From Nymphaea colorata (lineage: Eukaryota; Streptophyta; Magnoliopsida; Nymphaeales; Nymphaeaceae), in assembly GCF_008831285.2 (NCBI RefSeq), contig NW_022205253.1, positions 1 through 34,690 of the forward strand: a DNA stretch of 34,690 nt. The letters run 5' to 3'. Positions 1 to 8,940 of the stretch are shown here, in pieces. The notes below the pieces were generated by a model. It had not been told where the DNA came from, did not search any database, and was given only the letters and a program-made list of their open reading frames with translations. Every line of letters begins with the position of its first letter. Within the stretch, counting starts at the first letter, position 1. A program made the position numbers and the translations under genes.

Positions 1-75
1 GCTGGAGAAGGGGAGGTCTCTGGTTTTTGGGTTGATGAAGAAGCGGCCACCGTCGGAGCACTCGGAGAGCGAGCG
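1..75 (-). other. GC-rich coding-like fragment at window edge
   Basis: The first 75 bases are much richer in G+C than what follows. Read on the minus strand they give one open 25-codon frame containing SECSDGGRFFINPKTRDLPF, with a composition typical of a real plant exon. I do not recognise the family. The frame runs off the window edge, so it may be part of a host gene lying to the left, cut by the palindrome-rich insertion that starts near position 80. A chance open frame in GC-rich DNA remains possible. Confidence 0.25.
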
Positions 76-275
76 TACCCTAACGGCTGTAAAAAAATTT
101 CCGGAAAAAAATTTCCGTCTCTCCAGGTGGAGATTTTTTCCGGAAAAAAATTTCCGGAATCGACCTCAACGGTCGATTATTTTTTTCCGCGTTTGTTACG
201 CAGGAAAAATTTTTTGAAATTTTGAATTTTTTTCTGGTGAACAGTATTTTTCCAGGCCATCAAACGGCCCCTAAC
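75..275. repeat. TTCCGGAAA palindrome cluster, possible small TIR insertion
   Basis: Several copies of AAATTTCCGGAAAA and its reverse complement lie close together between about 88 and 160, followed by T-rich sequence. The right side ends in CCATCAAACGGCCCC followed by TAA, and TAA also occurs at 81-83 before CGGCTG. This could be a TAA target duplication around a PIF/Harbinger-like miniature element, but the left terminal repeat matches the right one only weakly. Confidence 0.3.
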
Positions 276-683
276 TATTTTTTTGGTTCCTTGAAGTTAT
301 AAAGTTCCTAAGGAAATGTGCTGGGTAAAATTGTCATTTGAAATAGTTATTTTAGTTTATATTGAGGTATGCCAAAGATGCTATACAAAAATCGGGTAAG
401 GTTATAAACTCTATAACTCCTGCTCTCTCTCCATGTTGCAGACTAACATCACAAAGTGCCACATAAACCATTGCTAAACTTAATTGTTTAACAAAATCAG
501 ACTGAGTGGGCCGTTTCAATCAAGTATATATGGATTGAAACTTGTTTTTTCATGCGTACATGATTTATCAGTTGAGATAACCTGTTGAGAGATACTAATT
601 AATTTCACTGGCATTTTGTTCATGAGTAATTTCAGTATATTAGTGAGATCTTTTTGGTTTAATTCCTTTTATTGTTTGAGCAG
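276..683. other. Non-coding, AT-rich; possible intron upstream of root-cap exon
   Basis: No coding signal is seen. The stretch ends in a pyrimidine-containing run and TTGTTTGAGCAG, a usable 3' splice acceptor for the exon that starts at 684. Part of it may therefore be old intron sequence. Confidence 0.4.
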
Positions 684-990
684 ACTGTGACAGGCCAGGA
701 GGAGAGTGCCAAGACCCTCGTGTTGTTGGGAGAGATGGCATCACCTTCTACTTCCGTGGGAGGAAGGATAAGGACTTCTGTTTGGTCTCTGAAGCCAACC
801 TCCACATTAATGAACACTTCATCGGTAAGTGGGTGGCGGGCATGTTCGGACACTTCACATGGGTTCAATCCATTGCGGTCCTCTTTGATGATCACCAAAT
901 CTTTGTGAGTGCCAACAAGGTCATTGAGCAAATTGTTTTTCCACCGGAGCTTGTGCTTGGAGATCCTACAGGCATACCATCATTCTGTTA
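684..990 (+). pseudogene. Root-cap / LEA-like family exon, orphan fragment
   Basis: A single open reading segment matches the conserved core of the plant root-cap family (late-embryogenesis-abundant-like extracellular proteins of unknown biochemical role, often expressed in the root cap). It begins after a splice-acceptor-like AG at 682-683. Visible landmarks in order: CDRPGGECQDPRVVGRDG, then ITFYFRGRKDKDFCLVSE, then NLHINEHFIGK, then FTWVQSIAVLFDDHQIFVSA. These fit the family consensus closely (CDRPGxxCQDPRFxGGDG, FYFHGKKDxDFCLVSD, LHINAHFIGR, FTWVQSIxVLFD). After about residue 85 the match fades, and a stop at 988-990 ends the frame well before the family's usual length. The upstream cysteine-rich exon is not seen nearby. 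I read it as an exon left behind by rearrangement. A living gene with remote exons is less likely. Confidence 0.7.
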
Positions 991-1669
991 ACTTTTCGCC
1001 CTAGGGTCCAAGCTGTTTACTGTGCTTCTGCAGGTGTGATTGCAATGTCGTGGTGTTCTTTTGACAGATCCTTCCTACTTGCATGTGCAAAAACAATAGA
1101 ACTCCATGCTCGGACACAGTCACTGGAGAGGTAAGGTTTCATTGTCCCCCTAGTTATTCATGTTTAAGAATATGGACAGTTTCATGGTGTCCTAATGACA
1201 GCTTCATTCTTCTCTTTTTCGCTTTTTAATATGCACAGATAATTTCTGAGTTGCCTGCCAGTACTAATTGGAATTTTGTAATTCATTAGTACCCAAAGAT
1301 ATACGGAGCCATATCATCATCTTCATTTGATGCGAACATGTGGCAGTAATGTCAATTCGGGTGATAGCTTGCACTTTGAAGACCAGATATTTTCAAATTA
1401 GGGAGGGTTGTTGACAATGACCTACATTTACATAACAAGAATTGAAAGGTGGCTGATGATTTTGTAATGGTGGATTGGATTGTAGTTTGAGGTAGACATA
1501 CAAATGTTGGATTAATAGTTTTAAATCTTATGATTAGTTTATTGCATTTATAATGTACTTAAAATCTTATTTTAATGACATTGATCCTTTATCTTGCTGA
1601 GAGAACTCCTTTGTAATTAATTGTCTATGCAATAGCATCTAATGATCTTTAATGAACTTTAATAGACCA
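991..1669. other. Non-coding stretch after root-cap exon
   Basis: AT-rich DNA with no recognisable protein match on either strand. There is no clear continuation of the root-cap domain. Confidence 0.4.
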
Positions 1670-1976
1670 TCAATGGCATTTGTAATCTGTGATAAAATGT
1701 AATAATGGCGTACAGATATGTGCCACTAAGGATGTTTATTGAAAGTTTCTGTCGTAGAGGCAGTGCCATCAAAAAGATAGACCGGTGGCATTTTTTTTTG
1801 TCATAATAATCTAATACCAGCTTTGGAAAAACGCCACTGAGAGTCCTTCAATGGCCAGTGAGGCTTTTGTAAGTGCCGACTGCGGCACAACTCCAAATCA
1901 ATGAAAGGTTTTCAGGATATTAATAAATGCCACGAAATAGGCATTTATGACGTTTGAGTATTGTGCCACAAAATAT
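1670..1976. repeat. Cluster of TGCCAC/GTGGCA motifs, left of copia insertion
   Basis: The motifs TGCCACTAAGG, GTGCCATCA, GGTGGCATTT, CGCCACTGAG, AGTGCCGAC, TGCGGCAC, ATGCCACG and TGTGCCAC appear in both orientations about every 30-60 bases. Similar motifs (GGTGGCACTT, ATGGCACAC, GGTGCCACT) continue right of the copia element at 6770-6825. Subterminal motif clusters of this kind are typical of DNA transposons, so this may be an older element split by the copia insertion. No terminal repeat or transposase was found. Confidence 0.4.
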
Positions 1977-2244
1977 TAAAGATAATAGAAACAAGGCGAG
2001 AGAGAGAGGAGATGATGACACAATAGAATGAATTGTCAACCGCTACAAGACTTGGGATAAATACAACGTGTAAACTAAATATGGTAGTACAACAATGATA
2101 TAACGTTTGAAAGGTAATGGAATGTTTGAATTCAAACTTTCTTTCCTTAGTTGGGTCGCTCCTCCATTGATGTTTTCTTTTTGCCAAGTTTAGTGGATTC
2201 AATTTCCACCGATTTCTCCTTGACAACGAGGAAAATCTTTCACA
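1977..2244 (-). repeat. Copia 3' LTR (left copy)
   Basis: About 268 bp, matching the right LTR over its whole length. Shared segments include GATGATGACACAATAGAATG, TTGAATTCAAACTTTCTTTCC and GTGGATTCAATTTCCACC. It lacks about 55 bp present in the other copy, and with it the TATA-like box. In element orientation it begins TGTGAAAGATTTTCC directly after the polypurine tract. Confidence 0.88.
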
Positions 2245-2259
2245 CGCTCCCTCAAGCTG
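2245..2259 (-). other. Copia polypurine tract
   Basis: In element orientation the sequence CAGCTTGAGGGAGCG directly precedes the 3' LTR start TGTGAAAG. This purine-rich run is where plus-strand DNA synthesis would be primed in copia elements. Confidence 0.7.
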
Positions 2260-2329
2260 TGGGTGGCAGGGATATGCTCAGCTAGACTCTAAATTCTTTG
2301 AACTTAGTAGATCCAAGAGGTTTGGTCTG

Positions 2330-2835
2330 TCTATTTGCTATTTGCTCGGATGATCTAATAAACTTGATTGAGATATTTTCCTTTGATACGTGATCTCGCA
2401 CAAAGTGGATTGAGATATTCTTGGATAGCGAACAGGGTTCACTGCTAAGTATAATGCACCTATATTGTCACACCACGATATTAGAGTTCCAGTGCATGAT
2501 ATGCCCAATTCATTAGTAGGGCTTTCAGCCATAAGAATTCCAGCAGCAGCACATGCGAGAGAATTATATTCAGCTTTTGTACTTGAACGAGTCACGGTTT
2601 GTTGCTTTTTAGATGCCCAGGAGATAAGATTATTACCCAAGAACGTTACACATCCACCTGTTGTTTTTCTGTCTTCAATACTTCCAGCCAATCGGCGTCG
2701 ACAAATGCGATTAAGTGAAGATGATCTAATTTTTGAATGCATAGTCCAAGCTGGCTTGTGCCCTGTAAATATCTGAGAATTTACTTTATGAGCCTCCAAT
2801 GGCATTCTAAGGGTTGATCCATGTATTTGCATGTT
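2330..2835 (-). pseudogene. Copia RNase H domain remnant
   Basis: The copia RNase H core is clear: LAGSIEDRKTTGGCVTF, then ISWASKKQQTVTRSSTKAEY (the acidic E of the STKAEY motif is present), then a degraded form of the SANPVxHxRTKHIEIDxHFVR segment. The domain would degrade the RNA strand of the RNA-DNA hybrid during reverse transcription. It follows the RT remnant directly, as in all copia Pol polyproteins. The initial DADWAG part is altered and the end is scrambled by frameshifts. The gap from the domain's end to the polypurine tract is about 70 bases, a normal copia spacing. Confidence 0.85.
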
Positions 2836-3890
2836 CGATTTACTGCAAATGCTACATCCAGACGTGTGAGGGTGAGATATTGTAATGCTCCCAGCACTCT
2901 CCGTTAGAGACTAGGATCCGAGAATGGAGTGCGAAACCCCGAAACATGGACAGTTGACATAGGTGTTTGGGCAGGCTTGGCATTGGTCATGTTAGCTTTT
3001 TGTAATACATTGTTAAGATAAGCTCCTTGCCGAAGAACCAATAGTTGGGCTGTCGAATCACCTCTATGCCAAGAAAATATGACAAATCACCCAAGTTCTT
3101 GACTGAAATGATGGCCGATGTTTGGCAAAAGTTTGATATATGAGTGCATCGAATGATACGGTGATAATAATATCATCAACATAAGCTAAGATATATATCT
3201 TTTCACATTGTTGGCGGAAAATAAGAGAGAAACATCTAATTGAGATACCTGAAATCCAATGTCCCTAAGAAGGATACTCAGGCGTTGATAGCAAGCTCGA
3301 GGGGCCTGCTTCAATCTGTACAACGCTTTGTTGAGTTTGCAAATGTGAGACAAAAGACTTGGATCTTCAAACCCTTCTGGTTCGGTGATGTAAATGTCTT
3401 CATTAAGAAAGTCATTTAGGAATGCATTATCAAAGTTGAGCTGGTGAAGAGACCATGCATGTTGTACAACGATGGTGAGAATGACGCAAATTGTAGTGGG
3501 CTTAACCGTGGGACTGAAAGTCTCCAAATAGTCTATCCTGGCTTCTTGTAAGAATCCTCGAGCAACCAGATGTGCCTTGTACCTTGAAATGGAACCATCA
3601 GCAGTGCATTTAAGCTTGTATATCCATTTAGTATCAATAATATTATACTATGGCCGTCGTGGTACTAGACTCCAGGTTTAATTTTTATGCAATGCATGTA
3701 TTTATTGTTGCATAGCATTAATCCAGTGAGTAATGCTGCTGGCTTCCTTGAATGTGGCTGGCTCCTGTTTGACTCCCATCTTTCTTTGAGCGGAGAATGT
3801 CTTGTGTTTGAGAGAACCTGTCATAGAACAAGTGACCATTTGATGTGAATGAGATGACAAACCTGTTATAGAAAGGGTGACCATTCTATG
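2836..3890 (-). pseudogene. Copia reverse transcriptase remnant
   Basis: The N-terminal RT segment reads EPATFKEASSITHWINAMQQ (family form: PxTxKEALxxPHWxxAMQEE). This is followed by ETFSPTVKPTTICVILTI, the QLNFDNAFLNDFLNEDIY segment (catalytic aspartate of the first RT motif replaced: copia proteins usually have DVKTAFLHG, here FDNAFLND keeps the D), and LYRLKQAPRACYQRL. The second catalytic box, AYVDDIII, is encoded around 3166-3186. Several frameshifts and stops separate these blocks. The domain copied element RNA into DNA in virus-like particles. Confidence 0.9.
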
Positions 3891-4149
3891 CGGGCGTCTT
3901 AATGACTGTCAAGCAGGGTGATGATGTCTTGGCTTCCACTTGTGGACGGTTGATCTGGAATGGCAGCAATATGTGGTATGTCTGATTGAGTTTGGATTGC
4001 TTCGGTCTGAGCCTCACCTGGTTGACCCTCTATATTGATTGCTGGAGGGATGACAAAACTTTCTGTTTGAGAGTCACTTAGTGTGGTTTGCCTTGGGTCT
4101 GTTGTATTGAACTCACTATTAAAAGGATAATGAGATTTTGATGCCCACT

Positions 4150-5215
4150 GTTCAAGATCAGCCTCTTGAACGAGACATCACTGGTGTTGCTGAAGCCTCT
4201 AGACTGCTCGTCAAAATAACATGTCGAGAGATTATCACTCGCCTTGATTTGGGATCTAGACATACATATCCTTTGTGTTGACTCCCATATCCAATAAAAA
4301 TGCATGGAGTTGTCTTTGGTTGAAGCTTGTTATCATTACTCAATGTCAATAATGGGTAGCACTTGGATCCAAATACTCGAAGAAAGCTATAATTGGGAAC
4401 TTGATTGAATATCATTTAAAACAGAGATTTCTAATCTAGTTTGAGAGTACGTAGCCGATTGATTATATAGACCACCGTTCAAAAGACTTCCACCCAAAAC
4501 GGATGGTGAAGTTGAGCATCATGAAGCATACTTAATCTTGTTTCAACTACATGCCAATTTTTTCTTTCTACAATCCTGTTTTGTTTGGGTGTATAGGGGC
4601 CTAAAAAATGGTGCGCAATTCCCTGGTTTTCCAACTCGTTTCAAGAATTTTATTGCAAAATTCCCCTCCATTGTCTGATTTAACAGTTTTGATGGTGGTT
4701 CCCAACTGGTTTTCGACAAGAGTTTTGAAATTGATGAAACACTAATATATGTCACTTTTATTTTTCAATGGAAACATCCAGGTAAAGCAGGAATAGTTGT
4801 CAACAATAAATAGAAAGTACTTAAAACCATCTTTGCACTCCACCGAGGCTGGTCCCCAAACATCCATGTAAAGGAGTTCAAGAGGTTTAGCAACATGAAG
4901 AGACGACAAGGGAAACAGCAACTTATGCCCCTTTCCAATTAGACAATGTTCACACACCTTCTTTGGAATAGGGATGCTTATTGAGATGTAACTGAGAGCA
5001 CTAAGCAAAGATACTATGTTCTTTTAGTAACGGAATATGGCTGCTTATCCATTCCTCATACGACCCTTGAACCTTCTTTGTTTGTTGAGCCACACACGCC
5101 TTCTTGATGTTATCACTAGATCTAGTCTTTACTTGAAGCGGGTAAAGACCAATACTAGTTTTCGGTCCTCGAAGAAGTAGTGTTCCTGTTTTGTGGCCCT
5201 TGATCACAAATTCAG
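4150..5215 (-). pseudogene. Copia integrase remnant with GAG-pre-integrase segment
   Basis: The 5' part (about 5000-5205) has the GAG-pre-integrase look, LLRGPKTSIGLYPLQ. The zinc-binding cysteines follow as VCEHCLIGKGHK. The first catalytic aspartate lies in LLYMDVWGPAS (codon near 4862-4864) and the second in SDNGGEF (about 4660-4680). The C-terminal region has FLRVFGSKCYPLL and CIFIGYGSQHKGY, typical of copia integrases downstream of the catalytic core. The DDE-region E (family IPxxNGVVERKN) falls in a scrambled stretch. Integrase would have joined the DNA copy into the chromosome; this copy is inactive. Confidence 0.9.
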
Positions 5216-5470
5216 ACAGAGTAAATTAAAAATGCTTATTGAGATGTAAGCTATTTTTCATAATAAAATCAGTTCCTTGAATATTAACCTGTAAGTTCCC
5301 TACGTGATAAATAGGGAGGCACTTACCATTTCCAACCATTACGGATTCGGGGCCTGAGTACGTCTGCTTGTTCTCCAGATTTTCATCACTAGTGATAATA
5401 TTGTTGGTTCCCTCTGTATCTAGATACCAATATTTATCACCCGATTCTTGTACTATTATGGCTGAGAATG
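5216..5470 (-). pseudogene. Copia aspartic protease remnant
   Basis: The protease start reads KYWYLDTEGTNNIITSDE, where active copia proteases have WxxDSGAxxHxT. The catalytic Asp is kept, but D-S-G-A has become D-T-E-G-T, so the active-site loop carries an extra or substituted residue. A following VGNGKCLPIYHVGN segment matches the family's VxxGNGxxLxIxxxG. The protease would have matured the Gag-Pol polyprotein. It lies just after the gag zinc knuckle. Confidence 0.8.
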
Positions 5471-6385
5471 TGCAAGGATTATTATCTCAGCACAACTTGG
5501 CTGTGTGACCCTTGCCACAGTATTGGCACTCGATGATCTTCTTGGATGGTAGGGTAGTTTGCTGATGGTTCGGCTGTGAAGGATTGTTTGGCTAAAAACC
5601 AGTCATTAGATGATTATTGAATTGATTTTGGGCGGGCTGAAGAGACTGGTTTCTACCACGACCACCTCTTCCTTGATAATAGCCTCAACCGTCCCCATGT
5701 CCATGGCCTCGAATGGTATTGAAGGCTGTTATGGTAACTTGCTTTTCCATAGGTGACTCGGCAACATCATGTTTCATAAGTTGATGATGTGTTTCTTTAT
5801 TCAATAAAAGATCATAAAGCTTGGCAAAACTAGGCAATTTTGTTGAGGATATATGTGATCAAACTTTCATACTTTGATGGAAGTCCATTAACCATGATTT
5901 GAACTAAGTCTTCCATTGGCGTATGACAGCCAGCCGGATCAAGAGAATCAACTTAAAATTTAACTTTCTACAAGTATGAAGTCATATCTGAGTTACCTTT
6001 CTTGATGAACATCAGTTCTTTCTTCAATAATATGACTCGCAGTGCAGACAGCGAGACATAGGATTTTTCTAATGCCATCCAGGCTTCTCACGCTGAGCGA
6101 GTCCTGATTATTTGACCGAGAACAGCTTCGAAAATGGTGGCTTTGATCCATCTCAAAACCAATTGGTCTGACTTTTCTCCACATGGAGAACTCAGGATTG
6201 AGTTCATTTTTGCCATCTCTTGGAATCGTTTTTGATGGAAATTCACCAGATCTATCAACAAACTTCATCAAATCTTGAGATATCATCACAGAGTCAAGTT
6301 GGCTCCTCTATAGCAAATAATTATCTCTATTTAGCTTCACAGAGATGAGGCTTGCAATTGACGAGAACGATGCCATGTGCTTAGT
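5471..6385 (-). pseudogene. Copia gag remnant with zinc knuckle
   Basis: The first half contains the plant copia gag (UBN2-type) landmarks NPEFSMWRKSDQL, IFEAVLGQIIRTRSAREAW and ALEKSYVSLSALRV, spread over more than one frame. A glycine/arginine-rich linker (GHGHGDG, YYQGRGGRGRNQ) follows, then the nucleocapsid zinc knuckle CQYCGKGHTAKLC at about 5489-5527. The knuckle is C-X2-C-X3-H-X4-C, one residue shorter than the standard C-X2-C-X4-H-X4-C. Gag would form the particle and bind element RNA. Stops and frameshifts break the frame, and a stop follows the knuckle. Confidence 0.85.
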
Positions 6386-6392
6386 GGCAAGT

Positions 6393-6405
6393 GGCCTTGA
6401 TACCA
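6393..6405 (-). other. Copia primer-binding site (initiator Met tRNA type)
   Basis: In element orientation TGGTATCAAGGCC directly follows the 5' LTR. It shares TGGTATCA with the standard plant initiator-methionine tRNA primer site TGGTATCAGAGCC. Confidence 0.8.
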
Positions 6406-6730
6406 TAAAGAAAATAGTAACAAGAGAGAAAGAGAGGAGATGATGACACAATAGAATGAATAACTCTCCTGCGTTGATTTCTGCAAGAGTATTTCTTCTC
6501 TTTATATAGTATGAATTGTAAAGTGTTACAAGACTTGACGTACAAAGTGTAAACTAAAACTAACTATCGTAGTACAACAATGACATAACCTTTTGGTAGG
6601 TAACAGAAAGTTTGAATTCAAACTTTCTTTCCGTAGTTGGGTCGCTCCTTCATTGACGTTTTCTTCTTGCCTTGTTTAGTGGATTCAATTTCCACCAATT
6701 TCTCCTTGACAACAAGGAAAATCTTTCACA
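6406..6730 (-). repeat. Copia 5' LTR (right copy)
   Basis: About 325 bp, the longer of the two LTRs. In element orientation it starts TGTGAAAGATTTTCC and ends near TTACTATTTTCTTTA. It keeps a TATA-like box, ACTATATAAAG (6500-6510 region), inside a 55-bp segment that is missing from the left LTR. Confidence 0.88.
6500..6510 (-). promoter_or_regulatory. TATA-like box of copia 5' LTR
   Basis: ACTATATAAAG on the minus strand sits about 95 bases before the LTR's inner end, a suitable place for the U3/R promoter. It exists only in this LTR. Confidence 0.5.
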
Positions 6731-7097
6731 ATAATTTCACCAATCGACATTCATTACCATTTTTGGTGGCACTTATTATGCCCCACAAATGAACATTCAA
6801 TGGCACACATTCGGTGCCACTAAAAATCATCTTGTACTGATAAACTTTTTCAACATGTTTTCATGATTTTTTTTCCTGGATGTTTCAAAAACGGATAAAA
6901 AAATTCATGAATCAAGACTCCATCGCGGAAAACTTAAATGAAAATAAGAAAAAACTTTTTATTTGGCACTGATATCTTAATTCTCACCAACCTATTGCTG
7001 TAAAAGGGGTTTCTTTTTCTCCCACTACCATGTATTCAAGTTGATCAGATGAAAAGTGGGTTTCGTGAAACCATCGGAAAGATTCATTTGACAAAAA
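6731..7097. other. Non-coding; continuation of TGCCAC-motif DNA
   Basis: The first 100 bases repeat the GTGGCA/TGCCAC motif found left of the copia element. The rest is AT-rich with no coding match. Confidence 0.35.
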
Positions 7098-7341
7098 GGG
7101 TGTGTGCTTGATAGCTGTGTCTCTCAGATCCAACCTCGGATCTACCTGAGAAATCCATGGACTTATCAAACACTGATTTTAACTTCTGTGTATTTCAGAT
7201 CTATGAAGAGAGGGGGCTCCAACTTCTTCTGCGGATCTCAGCTCATCTCCACTGGATAGGTCATGGCAGGAAGAGTCCTCTCTCTCTCTCTTTCTCTTCC
7301 ATGACCTTCCGCAAAGGGCTTCTCAGAAACAAAAACTCTCA

Positions 7342-7590
7342 GCCAGTGATGAGGGTTTTAGAATCAAAATCCTCAGCAGTGGTTGAGGTTTCAGAATCAA
7401 AGCATCTGATCATTGCCACGAGTTTCAAAATAGAAACACTCGCAGTGGTCGAGGGTTTCAAAATCAAAATCCTCGGTCATCACCAAGGCTTCAATAATTG
7501 AAATCCTCCTCCAATGCTTAGGGTTTCGACTCGACAAGCCCTCAGCAATGGCCATGGGTTTAAAAATCGAAACCATCGATAGTGGCCAGG
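7342..7590 (+). repeat. Degenerate ~34-bp tandem repeat, about 7 copies
   Basis: Units run roughly GCAGTGGTTGAGGGTTTCA followed by GAATCAAAATCCTC, at about 7342, 7376, 7412, 7441, 7474, 7508 and 7545. Length varies from 31 to 36 bases and copies share about two thirds of positions. Part is translatable, but unit length is not held to a multiple of three, so coding function is unlikely. Confidence 0.7.
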
Positions 7591-7654
7591 GGATGCCCTC
7601 TTTTTCGGCCGGAAAAGAGGTATTCAGACCTCCTTTTTATGGGCTCACATAGGC

Positions 7655-7679
7655 AGAGAGAGAGAGAGAGAGAGAGAGA
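7655..7679. repeat. (AG)n microsatellite
   Basis: Uninterrupted AG dinucleotide run of about 12 units. Confidence 0.95.
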
Positions 7680-7724
7680 CACGACACCAACTAGAGCTCT
7701 ATTGGTCATTTGATGGTTGAACCA

Positions 7725-7752
7725 TAGAGAGAGAGAGAGAGAGAGAGAGAGC
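7725..7752. repeat. (AG)n microsatellite
   Basis: Second AG run of about 13 units, 45 bases after the first. Confidence 0.95.
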
Positions 7753-8613
7753 TCATAAACTAGAAATTCATAGCAAAATTTGGGGACAAGAAGTCCCCTA
7801 GATACAAGAACAATCCGCAAAAACAAAAATAAAAACAAAATATACGAGGCACCCACACAATAAACAAAATAAGAAGGGTGAGGAGAGAGTGGATAGATGG
7901 AGTGGCATGGTCACCCAACCGCAGACAAAGGATGGCACTGTAGCCGAATAGCAAAATGGATATCCCCCTACACGAGATGAGCCACAAAATCCGGTGACGA
8001 GGAGGTGCCCCTAAAGACCCTGTTGTTGCACTCCTTCAAAATGCACCACCAAGAGAAAATAAGCTACAACCTCCAGACAACCCCAAGAAACAGGCATGTA
8101 AGGTAAGGACAAAAGAGAAAAAGAAGGCAAATGGAGCGTGTAGTCTGGAAGACTACTAACAAAGGAAGGTCATGCAGAGGCAAAAGAACTATAAAAGGAA
8201 GGGCAACAAGTAAAAGGGTGGACCCAAGACTCAGCTGCGGTGAGATAGAAAGGTGCTGTAAGTGGTCAAAAGTGTTGATGTGGCCAGCAAGAAGAAGCCA
8301 GACAAAAACAATGGCACAAAGAGAAGAGCCAGGGAACAAAAGGGAGCAGAGTGGGAGTGACGCAACATAAGAACGAAAGGAGGCCAGATAGCAAGAAGAA
8401 AAAATGAACCCACAGGTAGGTAAAAGAGGCCAGGAAGGGGGTGCAAACGATGGGACGTCAGCAAGGCAGAAGAAAAGGGAAAGGGCAAAAAACTGGTCGC
8501 ACCAAATGTAAACACGAAAATCGTAATGTTTCGATTTTAAAAACTTTGGTCTGAGATCCGACTATCCAAAATCAACCCTCAGATCTAAGATCCGAGGGCA
8601 TCAAACGCAACCA

Positions 8614-8815
8614 AAGGGAGTTTCCACCGGCGCCATCCATTATGGCTGTCTATTGCTGCAGGGATGCACCAAAGCTATGCAAATTAGTCAGCTAAATTTA
8701 AGAGACAAAAAGGGGTTTTTCCTTGAAAACTATCCTCTCTTTATCAAATGAAAATGATATCCCATCGTGAATTAGTTTATCAAATGAAAACTATGTTCTC
8801 TTTCGGTCAATCATG
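8614..8815. other. Non-coding; short direct repeat
   Basis: A 15-base word, TTTATCAAATGAAAA, occurs twice (about 8731-8784), roughly 40 bases apart. No gene seen. Confidence 0.4.
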
Positions 8816-8826
8816 TTTGGCGAGAT

Positions 8827-8940
8827 CAAGACTTTGTATATGAAAGGTACGGAGCAGATGGCAGATGCATACTAAAGGTGTGACTAAAGTTAAACTCAGT
8901 CAAGCACTTAGCAAGTGGGGATGTTTCGACTTGAGGGGAG
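8827..8940 (+). pseudogene. Copia RNase H C-terminal tail
   Basis: IKTLYMKGTEQMADAY, then after a one-base frameshift KGVTKVKLSQALSKWGCF. This fits the C-terminal tail of copia Pol proteins (family form: V-x-T-x-x-Q-x-A-D-x-x-T-K-x-L, then L...KLGM). It is immediately followed by the polypurine tract TTGAGGGGAG at 8931-8940. Confidence 0.8.

Larger units (their letters stand above)
1977..6730 (-). mobile_element. Degenerate Ty1/copia LTR retrotransposon
   Basis: A nearly full-length element of about 4.75 kb on the minus strand. It has two recognisable LTRs, a primer-binding site next to the 5' LTR (right side), a polypurine tract next to the 3' LTR (left side), and remnants of gag, protease, integrase, reverse transcriptase and RNase H in the copia order (integrase before RT). 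All reading frames are broken by stops and frameshifts, so it cannot make its own proteins. The two LTRs differ by many substitutions and a 55-bp deletion, so the insertion is not recent. The 5 bases flanking each side (AATAT and ATAAT) are not an exact target duplication. Confidence 0.92.
7098..8613. mobile_element. Non-autonomous terminal-inverted-repeat element, about 1.5 kb
   Basis: The left end reads GGGTGTGTGCTTGATAGC followed by CTCAGATCCAACCTCGGATC. The reverse complement of the right end reads GGTTGCGTTTGATGCC followed by CTCGGATCTTAGATCTGAGG. The ends are thus imperfect inverted repeats that share a GTTTGAT core and GATCTGAG boxes. The interior has no transposase match. It holds a degenerate 34-bp tandem repeat, two GA tracts and a purine-rich segment (7770-8515) whose long open frames look compositional. 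No target duplication could be fixed. Confidence 0.45.

Noticed and set aside
8064-8515. Long leucine-rich minus-strand frames that look like membrane proteins
   Set aside because: They are the complement of a purine-rich stretch, and several overlapping frames are open at once, which points to composition and not coding.
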